NCBI RefSeq assembly: GCF_937123735.1
Contig: NZ_CAKZKL010000010.1
Coordinates: forward strand, 186,001-250,000
Origin: an uncultured Lentibacter sp.
Lineage (GTDB): Bacteria > Pseudomonadota > Alphaproteobacteria > Rhodobacterales > Rhodobacteraceae
DNA length: 64,000 bases
Direction: 5' to 3'
Shown: one piece after another, positions 45,570-53,854 of the stretch
Layout: each line of letters begins with the position of its first letter
How positions within the stretch are numbered: position 1 is the stretch's first letter
The notes under the pieces: generated by a model
What the model saw: the letters and a program-made list of their open reading frames with translations, nothing else
Told to the model about the DNA's origin: nothing
The model's database searches: none
Program-made: the position numbers and the translations under genes

Positions 45570-46786
45570 CAACAACAGCCGGAACCCTCCCGGACAATCT
45601 TGTCTATTTTGGCCGGGCCCTGCGGCGTGCGGGTGTGCCTGTGGGGACGGCGCAGCTTCTTGAGGCGCTGCGCGCAGTGGAGGCTGTCGGGTTTACCAAC
45701 CGCCAGGATTTTCACAGCACGTTGCGCGCAATGATTGTGACCCGAGCCGAACATTTGCTGGTCTTTGATCAGGTCTTTGCAATGTTTTGGCGCGACCCTG
45801 AGTTTCTGGAAAACATGATCACCAATCTCTTGCCTGTGATCACGGCACCGCCTGTGGAAACACCGGTGAAGCCAGCTCAAAGCCGAGCGGCCGAAGCCAT
45901 GGCAGCAGGGGGGGGCAAGCCCCATCAAGCCCCGCCGAAAGAGCAGTTGGAACTTGATGCCCAGTTTTCTCATTCTGAGGCCGAAAAGCTGGCGCAGAAA
46001 GATTTTGACGCGATGAGCGCAGCGGAAATCCGGGCGGCAGCCACAGCAATTCGTCGTTTGGATCTCAGATTGCCCCGCGTGCTTGGCCGGCGCTTTGAGC
46101 TTGCGGCCTCAGGAGCACGCATCGAGCGGCGCAAAGCGTTACAAAACGCGCGTCGCCGAGGTGGAGAGGTTTTCGAGCTTCCCAAACGCGTCTCCAAGCC
46201 GCGCAAGCTCAACCTTGTTGTGCTCTGCGATATATCTGGGTCCATGACGAGTTACAGCCGGATGATGATGCATTTTGTGCACTCCCTGTCGCAAGCCCAG
46301 GGCCCGGACTGGGCGCAGGTGCATGGGTTTACCTTTGGCACCCGGCTGACCAATATTTCTCCCTTGCTCAACATCAAGGATCCGGACGCAGCCTTGGCGG
46401 CCATGGGAAGTCATGTGCGCGATTGGGAGGGGGGCACGCGGATTGCCGCCAGCCTGGGGGCGTTCAACAGGCTGTGGGCGCGCAGGGTGCTGTCCAGCCC
46501 GTCCATTGTGTTGCTGATCACGGATGGGCTTGAACGCGAAGGGATTGCACAGCTTGAAGCCGAGATGGCGCGTCTGGCGTTGCAAACCCGCAAGCTGGTC
46601 TGGTTGAACCCGCTATTGCGGTGGGAGCAGTTTTCCCCCCAAGCCGCGGGGATCCGCGCGATGTTGCCCTATGTTTCATCCTTGGTGGCCTGTCACAATT
46701 TGAACAGCTTGCAAGATTTGTCAGACAATCTCTCTTTGCCAGAGTCCGCTGGTCATAAGGCGCGTTTGCAAGCCTTGATGCGGTGA
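45566..46786 (+). CDS. coxE: VWA-domain protein CoxE
   Basis: The 406-aa protein has a C-terminal von Willebrand A domain with the MIDAS motif CDISGSMT (about residue 223) and a preceding basic helical part rich in Arg. MoxR ATPases and VWA proteins work as pairs in cofactor or complex assembly, and CoxD/CoxE are such a pair. The ATG overlaps the coxD stop. CoxF, the third maturation protein of known clusters, is not in the window. Confidence 0.9.
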   Translation: MTTTAGTLPDNLVYFGRALRRAGVPVGTAQLLEALRAVEAVGFTNRQDFHSTLRAMIVTRAEHLLVFDQVFAMFWRDPEFLENMITNLLPVITAPPVETPVKPAQSRAAEAMAAGGGKPHQAPPKEQLELDAQFSHSEAEKLAQKDFDAMSAAEIRAAATAIRRLDLRLPRVLGRRFELAASGARIERRKALQNARRRGGEVFELPKRVSKPRKLNLVVLCDISGSMTSYSRMMMHFVHSLSQAQGPDWAQVHGFTFGTRLTNISPLLNIKDPDAALAAMGSHVRDWEGGTRIAASLGAFNRLWARRVLSSPSIVLLITDGLEREGIAQLEAEMARLALQTRKLVWLNPLLRWEQFSPQAAGIRAMLPYVSSLVACHNLNSLQDLSDNLSLPESAGHKARLQALMR

Positions 46787-46954
46787 GATGAGCCTGTGCA
46801 AGCGGGCGCTGCTTAGGCTGACGCAGCGTCGCCTTGCGCGAAAGCCTATTGTCAGAAGCCAATCAGGCGTTAAGCTCTTTTGCAATGGGAGAGCTTGCCC
46901 AGGACAGACCGCAAAAGCGGCGGCTTGGCAGGCATAGGGAGGAGTCGATCAGCC

Positions 46955-47716
46955 ATGCTGAGCGTGTCCGATTTGCATTTGTCGTTTGGCGGCATCAAGG
47001 CCCTGCAAGGGGTGAGCTTTGATGTGCGAGAAGGGGAGATCACTGGTGTGATCGGCCCAAACGGGGCTGGAAAGACCTCGTTGTTCAACGCTATTTCAGG
47101 GTTTTATGCCCCCTCGGAGGGGACCGTTCGCTTTGATGGTTCGGACATCACCGGGCTGGCACCGGACAAACGCGCGCAGCTTGGCATGGCACGCACCTTC
47201 CAAAATATCGCGTTGTTTCGCGGCATGACCGTGCTCGACAACATAAAGCTGGGTGGGCACACACGGCTCAAGACAGGGCTGTTCTCGGCCTTCCGGTATT
47301 TCGGGGCGGCCCGCGCGGAGGAGCTGGAGCTGCGACGCGACATAGAAGAGCGGGTGATTGATTTTCTAGAGATTGATCACATCCGCAAATACCCCATCAC
47401 AATGCTGCCTTATGGGTTGCAAAAGCGCGTAGAGCTGGCGCGTGCGCTGGCGATGAAGCCGCGCTTGTTGATGCTGGATGAGCCCGTTGCGGGGATGAAC
47501 CGCGAAGAGACTGCAGATATGGCACGGTTTATTTTGGATGTGCAGGAACAATTTGGGACAACCATTCTGCTGGTCGAGCACGACATGCACATGGTCATGG
47601 ATATTTGCAGCCAGATTGTGGTTTTGAATTTCGGTCAACAAATTGCGGCTGGAACCCCTGACGAGGTGTCACAAAATCCGGCGGTGATTGAAGCCTATCT
47701 CGGCGCTGCGGCATGA
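46955..47716 (+). CDS. HAAT-family ABC transporter ATPase, LivG type
   Basis: The 253-aa ATPase has Walker A GPNGAGKTS (about residue 38), the signature LPYGLQKRVELARA (a Y for S, Q for G change typical of LivG), Walker B LLMLDEPVAGM and switch LVEHDM. The ATG at 46955 gives the family N-terminus; the frame is open to 46880. The AGGGAGGAG site lies about 10-12 nt upstream. It starts a transporter set with livH, livM, a binding protein, livF and an acyl-CoA synthetase. Confidence 0.92.
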   Translation: MLSVSDLHLSFGGIKALQGVSFDVREGEITGVIGPNGAGKTSLFNAISGFYAPSEGTVRFDGSDITGLAPDKRAQLGMARTFQNIALFRGMTVLDNIKLGGHTRLKTGLFSAFRYFGAARAEELELRRDIEERVIDFLEIDHIRKYPITMLPYGLQKRVELARALAMKPRLLMLDEPVAGMNREETADMARFILDVQEQFGTTILLVEHDMHMVMDICSQIVVLNFGQQIAAGTPDEVSQNPAVIEAYLGAAA

Positions 47717-47725
47717 GGAGCTAGT

Positions 47726-48730
47726 ATGGGGCAATTTGTTCAATTTGCGATCAACGGGCTGATGAGTGGCGCAATTTACGCCCTGATCGCTGTTGGGATC
47801 GTATCGGTTTACAAGGCGACCAAGGTTGTCAATTTCGCGCATGGCTATCTCATCATGTTCGGGGCCTATTTTTATTTTACCTTTGCGGTGGTGATCCCTG
47901 GTTTTGAGGGGGCGCCGGCCTGGCTGGCCTCGTGGCAGCCGGCGTGGATGGTCGAAATGCGCGCAGGTCTTTCCATGTTCTCGCCCTTGGGCGCGGTTCT
48001 GGATTGGGTGGCAAATCTGCCCCGGATTGTGTTTGGCCTTTTGGGCGCGGTGGTCTGCAACGCGTTGCTTGGGTTGCTCATAGAGCGTAGCCTGATGCGC
48101 CCGCTGATGGGGCAATCTGTTTTTGCGATGATCATGGTGACCGTCGGATTGATCTCCATTCTGTCGGGGGCTGCCTCGCTGATCTGGACGGCTGACGCGG
48201 CGTTTGTGCCGCATATTGCACCGAACACTCCGCTGCGGTTTGAGCTGTTTGGGACCATGATATTCCTGTTCGGTGCCGATATTGTGAATATGGTGATCGC
48301 CTTGCTGATTTTTGGCGGGATCGTGGCCATGGTCAAATTTACCAAGGGCGGCGTGGCCATCCGGGCAACGGCGGAAGATCAGTCTACGGCGTATTCGATG
48401 GGCATTTCGGTGCCCAAGGTGTTCAGCCGCGCATGGATTTTGGCTTCGGCAACGGGCGCTGTTGCAGGCGCTATCCTGGCGACTCGGAACGGGATTTCGC
48501 CATCTCTGGGGCTGTTTGGCTTTTCGGTTCTGGCGATTGTGCTGATGGGTGGGCTCGACAGCTATGTCGGTGTCTTAATCGCGGCCATGAGTGTCGGAAT
48601 CCTAGAGGCGATGACCCAATGGAAAATGGGCGGGGAGTGGGCCGAGATTGTGCCATATGTGGCTGTGCTGGTGGTGATTATCTTCCGCCCCCACGGGCTC
48701 TTTGGTCAAAAAGAGGTTGAACGCATATGA
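47726..48730 (+). CDS. HAAT-family ABC transporter permease, LivH type
   Basis: The 334-aa permease has NGLMSGAIYALIAVGIVSVYK near the N-terminus and VVNFAHGYLIMFGAYF, then the coupling block GAVAGAILATRNG and MGGLDSYVGVLIAA. An enlarged hydrophilic loop (about residues 58-85) lies after the first helices. It overlaps livM by ATGA. Confidence 0.92.
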   Translation: MGQFVQFAINGLMSGAIYALIAVGIVSVYKATKVVNFAHGYLIMFGAYFYFTFAVVIPGFEGAPAWLASWQPAWMVEMRAGLSMFSPLGAVLDWVANLPRIVFGLLGAVVCNALLGLLIERSLMRPLMGQSVFAMIMVTVGLISILSGAASLIWTADAAFVPHIAPNTPLRFELFGTMIFLFGADIVNMVIALLIFGGIVAMVKFTKGGVAIRATAEDQSTAYSMGISVPKVFSRAWILASATGAVAGAILATRNGISPSLGLFGFSVLAIVLMGGLDSYVGVLIAAMSVGILEAMTQWKMGGEWAEIVPYVAVLVVIIFRPHGLFGQKEVERI

Positions 48731-49794
48731 TTAACGGCAACCTCAAAGCCTCTTATGGCGCAGATGAGCGTGTGCTCAACAACCGCAACAAGCAGATGTT
48801 TGTCTACGGGTGCCTTCTGCTTTTGGCTCTGTTTCCGCTGTTTGCCGATGATTATGCCATTCTGATGGCCTGCAAAATGGGCATTCTGCTGATCGCGGTG
48901 GTGGGCGTGAATGTGCTGACGGGATACACTGGGTTGGTGTCTCTGGGGCACGGCGCGTTTGTCGCGATCGGAGCCTATGCCACGGTTGTGTTGAGCAATT
49001 TGTTCACGGCGCTGCCCGAAGGCGTGTTGCCATTTGTGGTGGTGCCCTGCGCTGTGGCGATCTCGGCATTGGTCGGGATCGTTGTGGGGCTGCCGTCTTT
49101 GCGGGTGAAAGGGCTCTATCTTGCGGTTGCCACGCTGGCAGCCAGTTTTATCGTGAATTTCCTGATTGAACAGGAGCTTTTTGCCCCCTGGACGGGTGGG
49201 GTCGTTGGGATCAACACGCCTGTGCCCAATCTCTTGGGGTGGGAACTTGACACGAAACGCGAGATGTATGGGCTGATCACCGTGCTTGCTGTCCTGACGT
49301 TGTTGGGCACGCAAAACCTCTTTCGCACCCGGGTCGGACGGGCCTTTATTGCCATTCGTGATCGGGACTACTCGGCTGAAATTCTTGGAATTTCCTTGCT
49401 GCGCTACAAGCTGATGAGCTTTGCGATCTCGGCGGCGTTTTGTGGGCTGTCCGGGGCCTTGTTTGCCTATTTTTACGCCCGCATTCTGCCCGAGCAGTTT
49501 GAGCTTGATCTGAGCCTTGAGCTCGTGGCAGCACTGATTGTTGGCGGGATGGGGCGCACGATGGGCCCGGTGTTCGGTGTGTTCATCGTGTTGATCGTGC
49601 CGGAGCTGATCAAGATTTCCATGGGGTTTGCCACCGGGGGAGATCTGGAAATGCAGCGCTACACAGCGCCGGTTCAGGAGATCGTTTTTGGCCTTATTTT
49701 GGTGTTTTTCCTGTTAAAAGAACCCCTTGGCATCAATCAAATCACCGATCGCATTCTACGCTCTGCAAACCGTTGGCCGTTTGCACGCGGATAA
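48727..49794 (+). CDS. HAAT-family ABC transporter permease, LivM type
   Basis: The 355-aa permease has GVNVLTGYTGLVSLGHGAFVAIGAY (the LivM signature, about residue 58) and GGMGRTMGPVFGVF (coupling helix). About ten membrane segments are visible. It completes the pair with the upstream LivH-type permease and is followed after 31 nt by the binding-protein gene. Confidence 0.92.
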   Translation: MINGNLKASYGADERVLNNRNKQMFVYGCLLLLALFPLFADDYAILMACKMGILLIAVVGVNVLTGYTGLVSLGHGAFVAIGAYATVVLSNLFTALPEGVLPFVVVPCAVAISALVGIVVGLPSLRVKGLYLAVATLAASFIVNFLIEQELFAPWTGGVVGINTPVPNLLGWELDTKREMYGLITVLAVLTLLGTQNLFRTRVGRAFIAIRDRDYSAEILGISLLRYKLMSFAISAAFCGLSGALFAYFYARILPEQFELDLSLELVAALIVGGMGRTMGPVFGVFIVLIVPELIKISMGFATGGDLEMQRYTAPVQEIVFGLILVFFLLKEPLGINQITDRILRSANRWPFARG

Positions 49795-49825
49795 ATTATG
49801 GCCACATCACTTGGGAGAAGACTTC

Positions 49826-51034
49826 ATGACACTTAACAGACGGACTTTCCTTGCCACAGGCGCGGCGGCTACGGCCACTCTTGGCGCACCGATGATCCTC
49901 AAGGCGCAACCAGCAGAATATGTGCTCGGCGCATCTTTGCCGCTGACAGGGCCCTTTGCAACAGCCGGACAGCTTGTGGCCCCGGCGTTTGCCTTGGCGC
50001 AAAAACTGTTCAATGACGAGGGCGGTATTGCCGGGACGCCGATCCGCTTTGTGACAGAGGACTCCGGTTATGTTCCGCAAAACACTCTGGCCAACTACCA
50101 GCGCGCGCTGGCCACGGAAGGCTCAGCCTTGGTTGGGTATTTCGCGGACTCAACGGGGGCCATGAAGCTCATTGCGCCCGAGTTGAAAGGTGAGAATGCG
50201 CGGCTGATGGGGTCAACGTCTTTTGCTTCGGAATTGGCCAACCCAGAGACCAACCCCTATCAGTATATCTCCGGACCAACCTATCAGGACCAGTTTGATA
50301 TCCTGTTGCAAAACATCAAAGCAGCCGGCGGAAGTAAGGTTGCCTTTATCTACTCCAATACAGAGTTTGGACGCGATCCATTGGAGCACGGTCGGGCCAA
50401 AGCGGCGGAGCTCGGGATCGAAATCGTGCTGGAAGAGGCCACCAAACCGCAGGGTGCCGATGTGCCAACCCATGTGACCAAACTGGCGCAATCCGGGGCT
50501 GAACACTGTATTTTGCAGGGCTATGTCACGGGCGTTTGGCCCCAGCTTATTGGCGGTGCACGCCAATTTGGCCTGCCTGTGCAGTTTCACGGCACCTTCT
50601 GGGGCATGGAAAAACTGATTGCAGACCGGATCACGGCGGAAGCCGGGCCGTTTCTGGCAGGCTATCAGGGGATCATGCCCTATCGCTACTTCTATGACCG
50701 CGCAGATGCGCCGCGCTATGAGCAATATGCGGCGCTCTCCAAGGTGATGTTTGCAGGCACACCGCTTGAAAACTACATGTCGACCTGGGCCATTCAGACC
50801 ATGTGCGGACTGGAGCTTGCCATGAAAGCACTGCGCGACACGGCGCAAGCCGGCCTGGAGCTGACAGCAGACAATGTGGCTGAGAGCCTGTCCGGGATTG
50901 AGAACTGGGACAGCGGTGGCTTCTTTGGCGGGCCTGTTTCCATGGTGAACAACAAGATCGGGACAGGCCGAGTGTATGAATATTCACCTGAAACCAAGCT
51001 TTTCACGCCTGTGTCAGACTGGTTGAGCACCTGA
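49826..51034 (+). CDS. HAAT-family ABC transporter solute-binding protein
   Basis: The 402-aa periplasmic protein has a Tat-type signal NRRTFLATGAAATATLGAP (residues 4-22), then the Peripla_BP_6 fold: LPLTGPFATAGQLVAPAFAL, GGIAGTPIRFVTEDS and the YSNTEFGRDPLEHG hinge. GGGAGAAG precedes the ATG at 49826. The substrate is unknown; the linked acyl-CoA synthetase suggests a carboxylic acid, perhaps aromatic or fatty. Confidence 0.9.
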   Translation: MTLNRRTFLATGAAATATLGAPMILKAQPAEYVLGASLPLTGPFATAGQLVAPAFALAQKLFNDEGGIAGTPIRFVTEDSGYVPQNTLANYQRALATEGSALVGYFADSTGAMKLIAPELKGENARLMGSTSFASELANPETNPYQYISGPTYQDQFDILLQNIKAAGGSKVAFIYSNTEFGRDPLEHGRAKAAELGIEIVLEEATKPQGADVPTHVTKLAQSGAEHCILQGYVTGVWPQLIGGARQFGLPVQFHGTFWGMEKLIADRITAEAGPFLAGYQGIMPYRYFYDRADAPRYEQYAALSKVMFAGTPLENYMSTWAIQTMCGLELAMKALRDTAQAGLELTADNVAESLSGIENWDSGGFFGGPVSMVNNKIGTGRVYEYSPETKLFTPVSDWLST

Positions 51035-51041
51035 GCGGACT

Positions 51042-51120
51042 TCGGACCGGCAAAGCCGGTCCGACCAAGGCGGGGGGCCAGCCCCCCGCACCCCCCGAGG
51101 TATTTTGACCAGAAGAAGAG
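51042..51120 (+). repeat. Double hairpin plus recurrent TATTTT motif
   Basis: After the binding-protein stop lie TCGGACCGGC-AAA-GCCGGTCCGA (51042-51064), GCGGGGGG / CCCCCCGC (51070-51089) and then CCCCCGAGGTATTTTGACCA with AGAAGAAGAG (to 51120). The same layout, with different stem bases, recurs at 56441-56526 and in part at 9211-9259 and 53775-53794. Here it separates the binding protein from livF and may lower read-through. Confidence 0.75.
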
Positions 51121-51135
51121 AATAGGTGCGCGCAG

Positions 51136-51933
51136 ATGCTGACCGTCGAAAATATCGAAGTGAGCTATTATCACACAGTGCAGGCTTTGCGCGGGTTGTC
51201 TCTGGAGGTGCCGGAGGGGAAAATTGTGACATTGCTTGGCACTAATGGTGCGGGCAAAACCACCACGTTGAAAGCTTGTTCCAACCTCTTGAAGCTTGAA
51301 AATGGTGAGGTCGGAGAGGGCCGTATTTTCTTTGAGGGCAAGAACATCAAGCAGATGGCGCCGGATGTGCTGGTGAAGCAAGGGCTGTTTCATGTGCGAG
51401 AAGGGCGGCGCATTTTTGCCGAGATGTCGGTTGAGGACAATCTCGTTGCGGCGTCTTACGCGCTGGACGGGCGCGCGATCAAGGCGGATTTTGACAAGGT
51501 CTATGCGTTTTTTCCAAGACTTCAGGAACGGCGCAAGCAGACCGCGGGATATTTGTCTGGCGGAGAGCAGCAGATGCTGGCTTTTGGGCGTGCGATGATT
51601 GCCCGGCCCAAACTGATTTTGATGGATGAGCCTTCCTTGGGGCTTGCGCCCAAAATTGTGGCGGAAATTTTTGAGACGATCCGACGGCTGAACACGGAAG
51701 ACGGCACGTCCATTCTTGTGGTGGAGCAGAACGCCGGTGTTGCCTTTTCGGTGGCGGACTACGGATACATTATGGAGAGTGGGCAGATTGTTTTGGAAGG
51801 GGATGTGCAGACCCTGAAGAACGATAAAGACATCCAGAGTTTTTATCTTGGCATGGCAGAGGACGGATCAGAGGCGCGGCGCTCTTTTCGAGATGTTAAG
51901 CACTACAAGCGGCGCAAGCGCTGGTTGAGTTGA
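51136..51933 (+). CDS. HAAT-family ABC transporter ATPase, LivF type
   Basis: The 265-aa ATPase has Walker A GTNGAGKTT (about residue 36), signature LSGGEQQML, Walker B LILMDEPSLGLAP and VVEQN. The C-terminus has a basic tail FRDVKHYKRRKRWLS beyond the usual end. It is 11 nt from the acyl-CoA synthetase gene. Its separation from the permeases by a double hairpin suggests a different level of expression. Confidence 0.92.
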   Translation: MLTVENIEVSYYHTVQALRGLSLEVPEGKIVTLLGTNGAGKTTTLKACSNLLKLENGEVGEGRIFFEGKNIKQMAPDVLVKQGLFHVREGRRIFAEMSVEDNLVAASYALDGRAIKADFDKVYAFFPRLQERRKQTAGYLSGGEQQMLAFGRAMIARPKLILMDEPSLGLAPKIVAEIFETIRRLNTEDGTSILVVEQNAGVAFSVADYGYIMESGQIVLEGDVQTLKNDKDIQSFYLGMAEDGSEARRSFRDVKHYKRRKRWLS

Positions 51934-51944
51934 GGGGGAAGAGG

Positions 51945-53747
51945 ATGGAATTTCGCTCAAATGTTGCCACCGTTTCGGCACATGCCCGCACTGATCCGGA
52001 CTTGGTTGCGATGCGCCAAAAGGAATTTGGTATCTGGCAGGAGCTGAGTTGGTCGGCTGTGGACGAGATCATGCAGTCTGTTGCTGCGGGGCTGATCGAG
52101 CTGGGTATGGAGAACGCGGCCCATATTGGCATTCTCTCGGAAAACCGCCGGGAATGGGTTCTGGCGCAATTTGGTATCAACGCTGCGGGTGGCGTCGTTG
52201 TGGGCATGTATCCGACCTCGCCAGCGCCGGAGATTGACCATCTGGTCACGGCTTCGGACACCACGATGTTGTTTATTGAGGATCAGGAGCAGCTCGACAA
52301 GATTATCGAGCTGCGCGGCCAGCTCCCCAAGCTGACCCAATTGATTATTTTTGACCCGAAGGGCACGGCGCATGAAACCGAGCTCAACCTGATCAGCTTT
52401 GAGACGCTTCTGGAGAAAGGCCGGGCTGCGCTGGCTGCTGGGCTTTCAGAAGAGGTTGCGGCGCGCAGCTTGGCGATCCGTCCGGAGCAGACTGCGATGA
52501 TGGTTTTCACCTCGGGCTCCACAGGTTTGCCAAAGGCTGCCGAGATCAGCCAGATGAACCTTTTTGTAGCGGCTGAGCTGAGCCATCAGATTTTTGAAGG
52601 ACATCCGCGGGGCTCCAATGTGTTGAGCTATTTGCCGCTCTGTCACATTGCCGAGCAGAATGTTACTGTAACAAACGCCTTGGCGAGCCAGATGGTGATG
52701 AATTTCGGCGAGAGCCTGCGCACGATCATCATCGATCTGCGCGAGGTGGCGCCACATATTTTCTTTGGTGTGCCGCGTATCTGGGAGAAGATGCGCTCTG
52801 ATATCAGCATTCAGGCGGCCACAGCCGGCAAGATCAAGGGGCCGCTAACGCTTTTTGCGCTCAAACAGGCTGAAAAACTTGGAGCCAAACGGCGCGACAA
52901 CTGGAGTTTGGGAGAGCGGCTGTCCTATGTCTTTTGGGATGTGACTGTCTATCGCCATATTCGCTCCTATTTGGGGCTTGGACGGGTGCGGTTTGCGATA
53001 TCGGCAGCGGCGCCGATTTCGGAAGATCTGTTGGCTTTCATGCGTGGGATTGGCATCAACATCCGCGAGGCTTGGGGGATGTCTGAGACCACCGGCGCCG
53101 CCACGATCCAGCCGGACTGGGGCCTCTGTGAGGGGCGGGTTGGCCACTTTGTGGACGGTATCTCCTACAAAATTGCGGATGACGGTGAATTGCTCGTGAA
53201 GGGGGGGATTGTTTTTAAAGGGTATTACGGCCGCGCTGATGCCACCGCGGAAACGGTGATCGATGGCTGGTTGCATACGGGGGACATTGCGCAAGCCTGC
53301 GCGGATGGGTCGATCAGTTTGATTGACCGCAAGAAAGACATCATGATCAACGCTGCGGGCAAAAATTTGTCGCCATCACTGATCGAGAATGTGATGAAGG
53401 CCAGCCCGTATATCAAGGAATGTGTGGTGATTGCAGACCGCCGGCCCTATGTCAGCGCATTGGTGCAGATTGATATGGATACGGTGAGGCTTTGGGCGGA
53501 GCAGCAGGGTATTGCTTACACAACCTTCCGCTCTCTGGCGGAGCATGAACAGGTGCAGGACTTGATTGAGCGCGAGATCAACAAACATAATGGAAATCTT
53601 GCGCGGGTTGAGCAGATCAAAAAAGTGTATCTTTTGCCCAAGGAACTGGACCATGACGACGGTGAGGTCACTGCGACGATGAAGGTGCGGCGGGCGAAGG
53701 TTTATGAGTTTTATGATGCGCAGATCGAGGCGCTGTATGCTGGATAA
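51945..53747 (+). CDS. Long-chain acyl-CoA synthetase-like AMP ligase
   Basis: The 600-aa adenylate-forming ligase has FTSGSTGLPKAAEIS (about residue 188), LPLCHIAEQN, the EAWGMSETTGAA motif (about 369), TGDIAQACADGSISLIDRKKD (about 447) and a C-terminal KVRRAKVYEFY end. It belongs to the FadD15-like group that acts on longer acids. It is the last gene of the transporter set. GGGGGAAGAGG upstream supports 51945. Likely couples import to CoA activation. Confidence 0.9.
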   Translation: MEFRSNVATVSAHARTDPDLVAMRQKEFGIWQELSWSAVDEIMQSVAAGLIELGMENAAHIGILSENRREWVLAQFGINAAGGVVVGMYPTSPAPEIDHLVTASDTTMLFIEDQEQLDKIIELRGQLPKLTQLIIFDPKGTAHETELNLISFETLLEKGRAALAAGLSEEVAARSLAIRPEQTAMMVFTSGSTGLPKAAEISQMNLFVAAELSHQIFEGHPRGSNVLSYLPLCHIAEQNVTVTNALASQMVMNFGESLRTIIIDLREVAPHIFFGVPRIWEKMRSDISIQAATAGKIKGPLTLFALKQAEKLGAKRRDNWSLGERLSYVFWDVTVYRHIRSYLGLGRVRFAISAAAPISEDLLAFMRGIGINIREAWGMSETTGAATIQPDWGLCEGRVGHFVDGISYKIADDGELLVKGGIVFKGYYGRADATAETVIDGWLHTGDIAQACADGSISLIDRKKDIMINAAGKNLSPSLIENVMKASPYIKECVVIADRRPYVSALVQIDMDTVRLWAEQQGIAYTTFRSLAEHEQVQDLIEREINKHNGNLARVEQIKKVYLLPKELDHDDGEVTATMKVRRAKVYEFYDAQIEALYAG

Positions 53748-53795
53748 CCGCCTGAAAACCCGCTGATTTATTTCAGATATTTTTGGTCTGAAGGA

Positions 53796-53843
53796 TATGG
53801 CAGCCTGTATGGCTAGCTGTATGGCAACCTGTATGGACAGTTG
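53796..53843 (+). repeat. Four 12-bp tandem repeats in photolyase leader
   Basis: TATGGCAGCCTG, TATGGCTAGCTG, TATGGCAACCTG and TATGGACAGTTG follow head to tail, 11 nt before the photolyase ATG (53855). They share TATGG and a final TG. They lie in the 5' leader and include the stretch before the GGGGGAGA ribosome-binding site. Changes in copy number could alter leader structure. A partial copy of the recurrent TATTTTTGG motif sits just before them (53775-53794). Confidence 0.85.
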
Positions 53844-53854
53844 GGGGAGACAGA

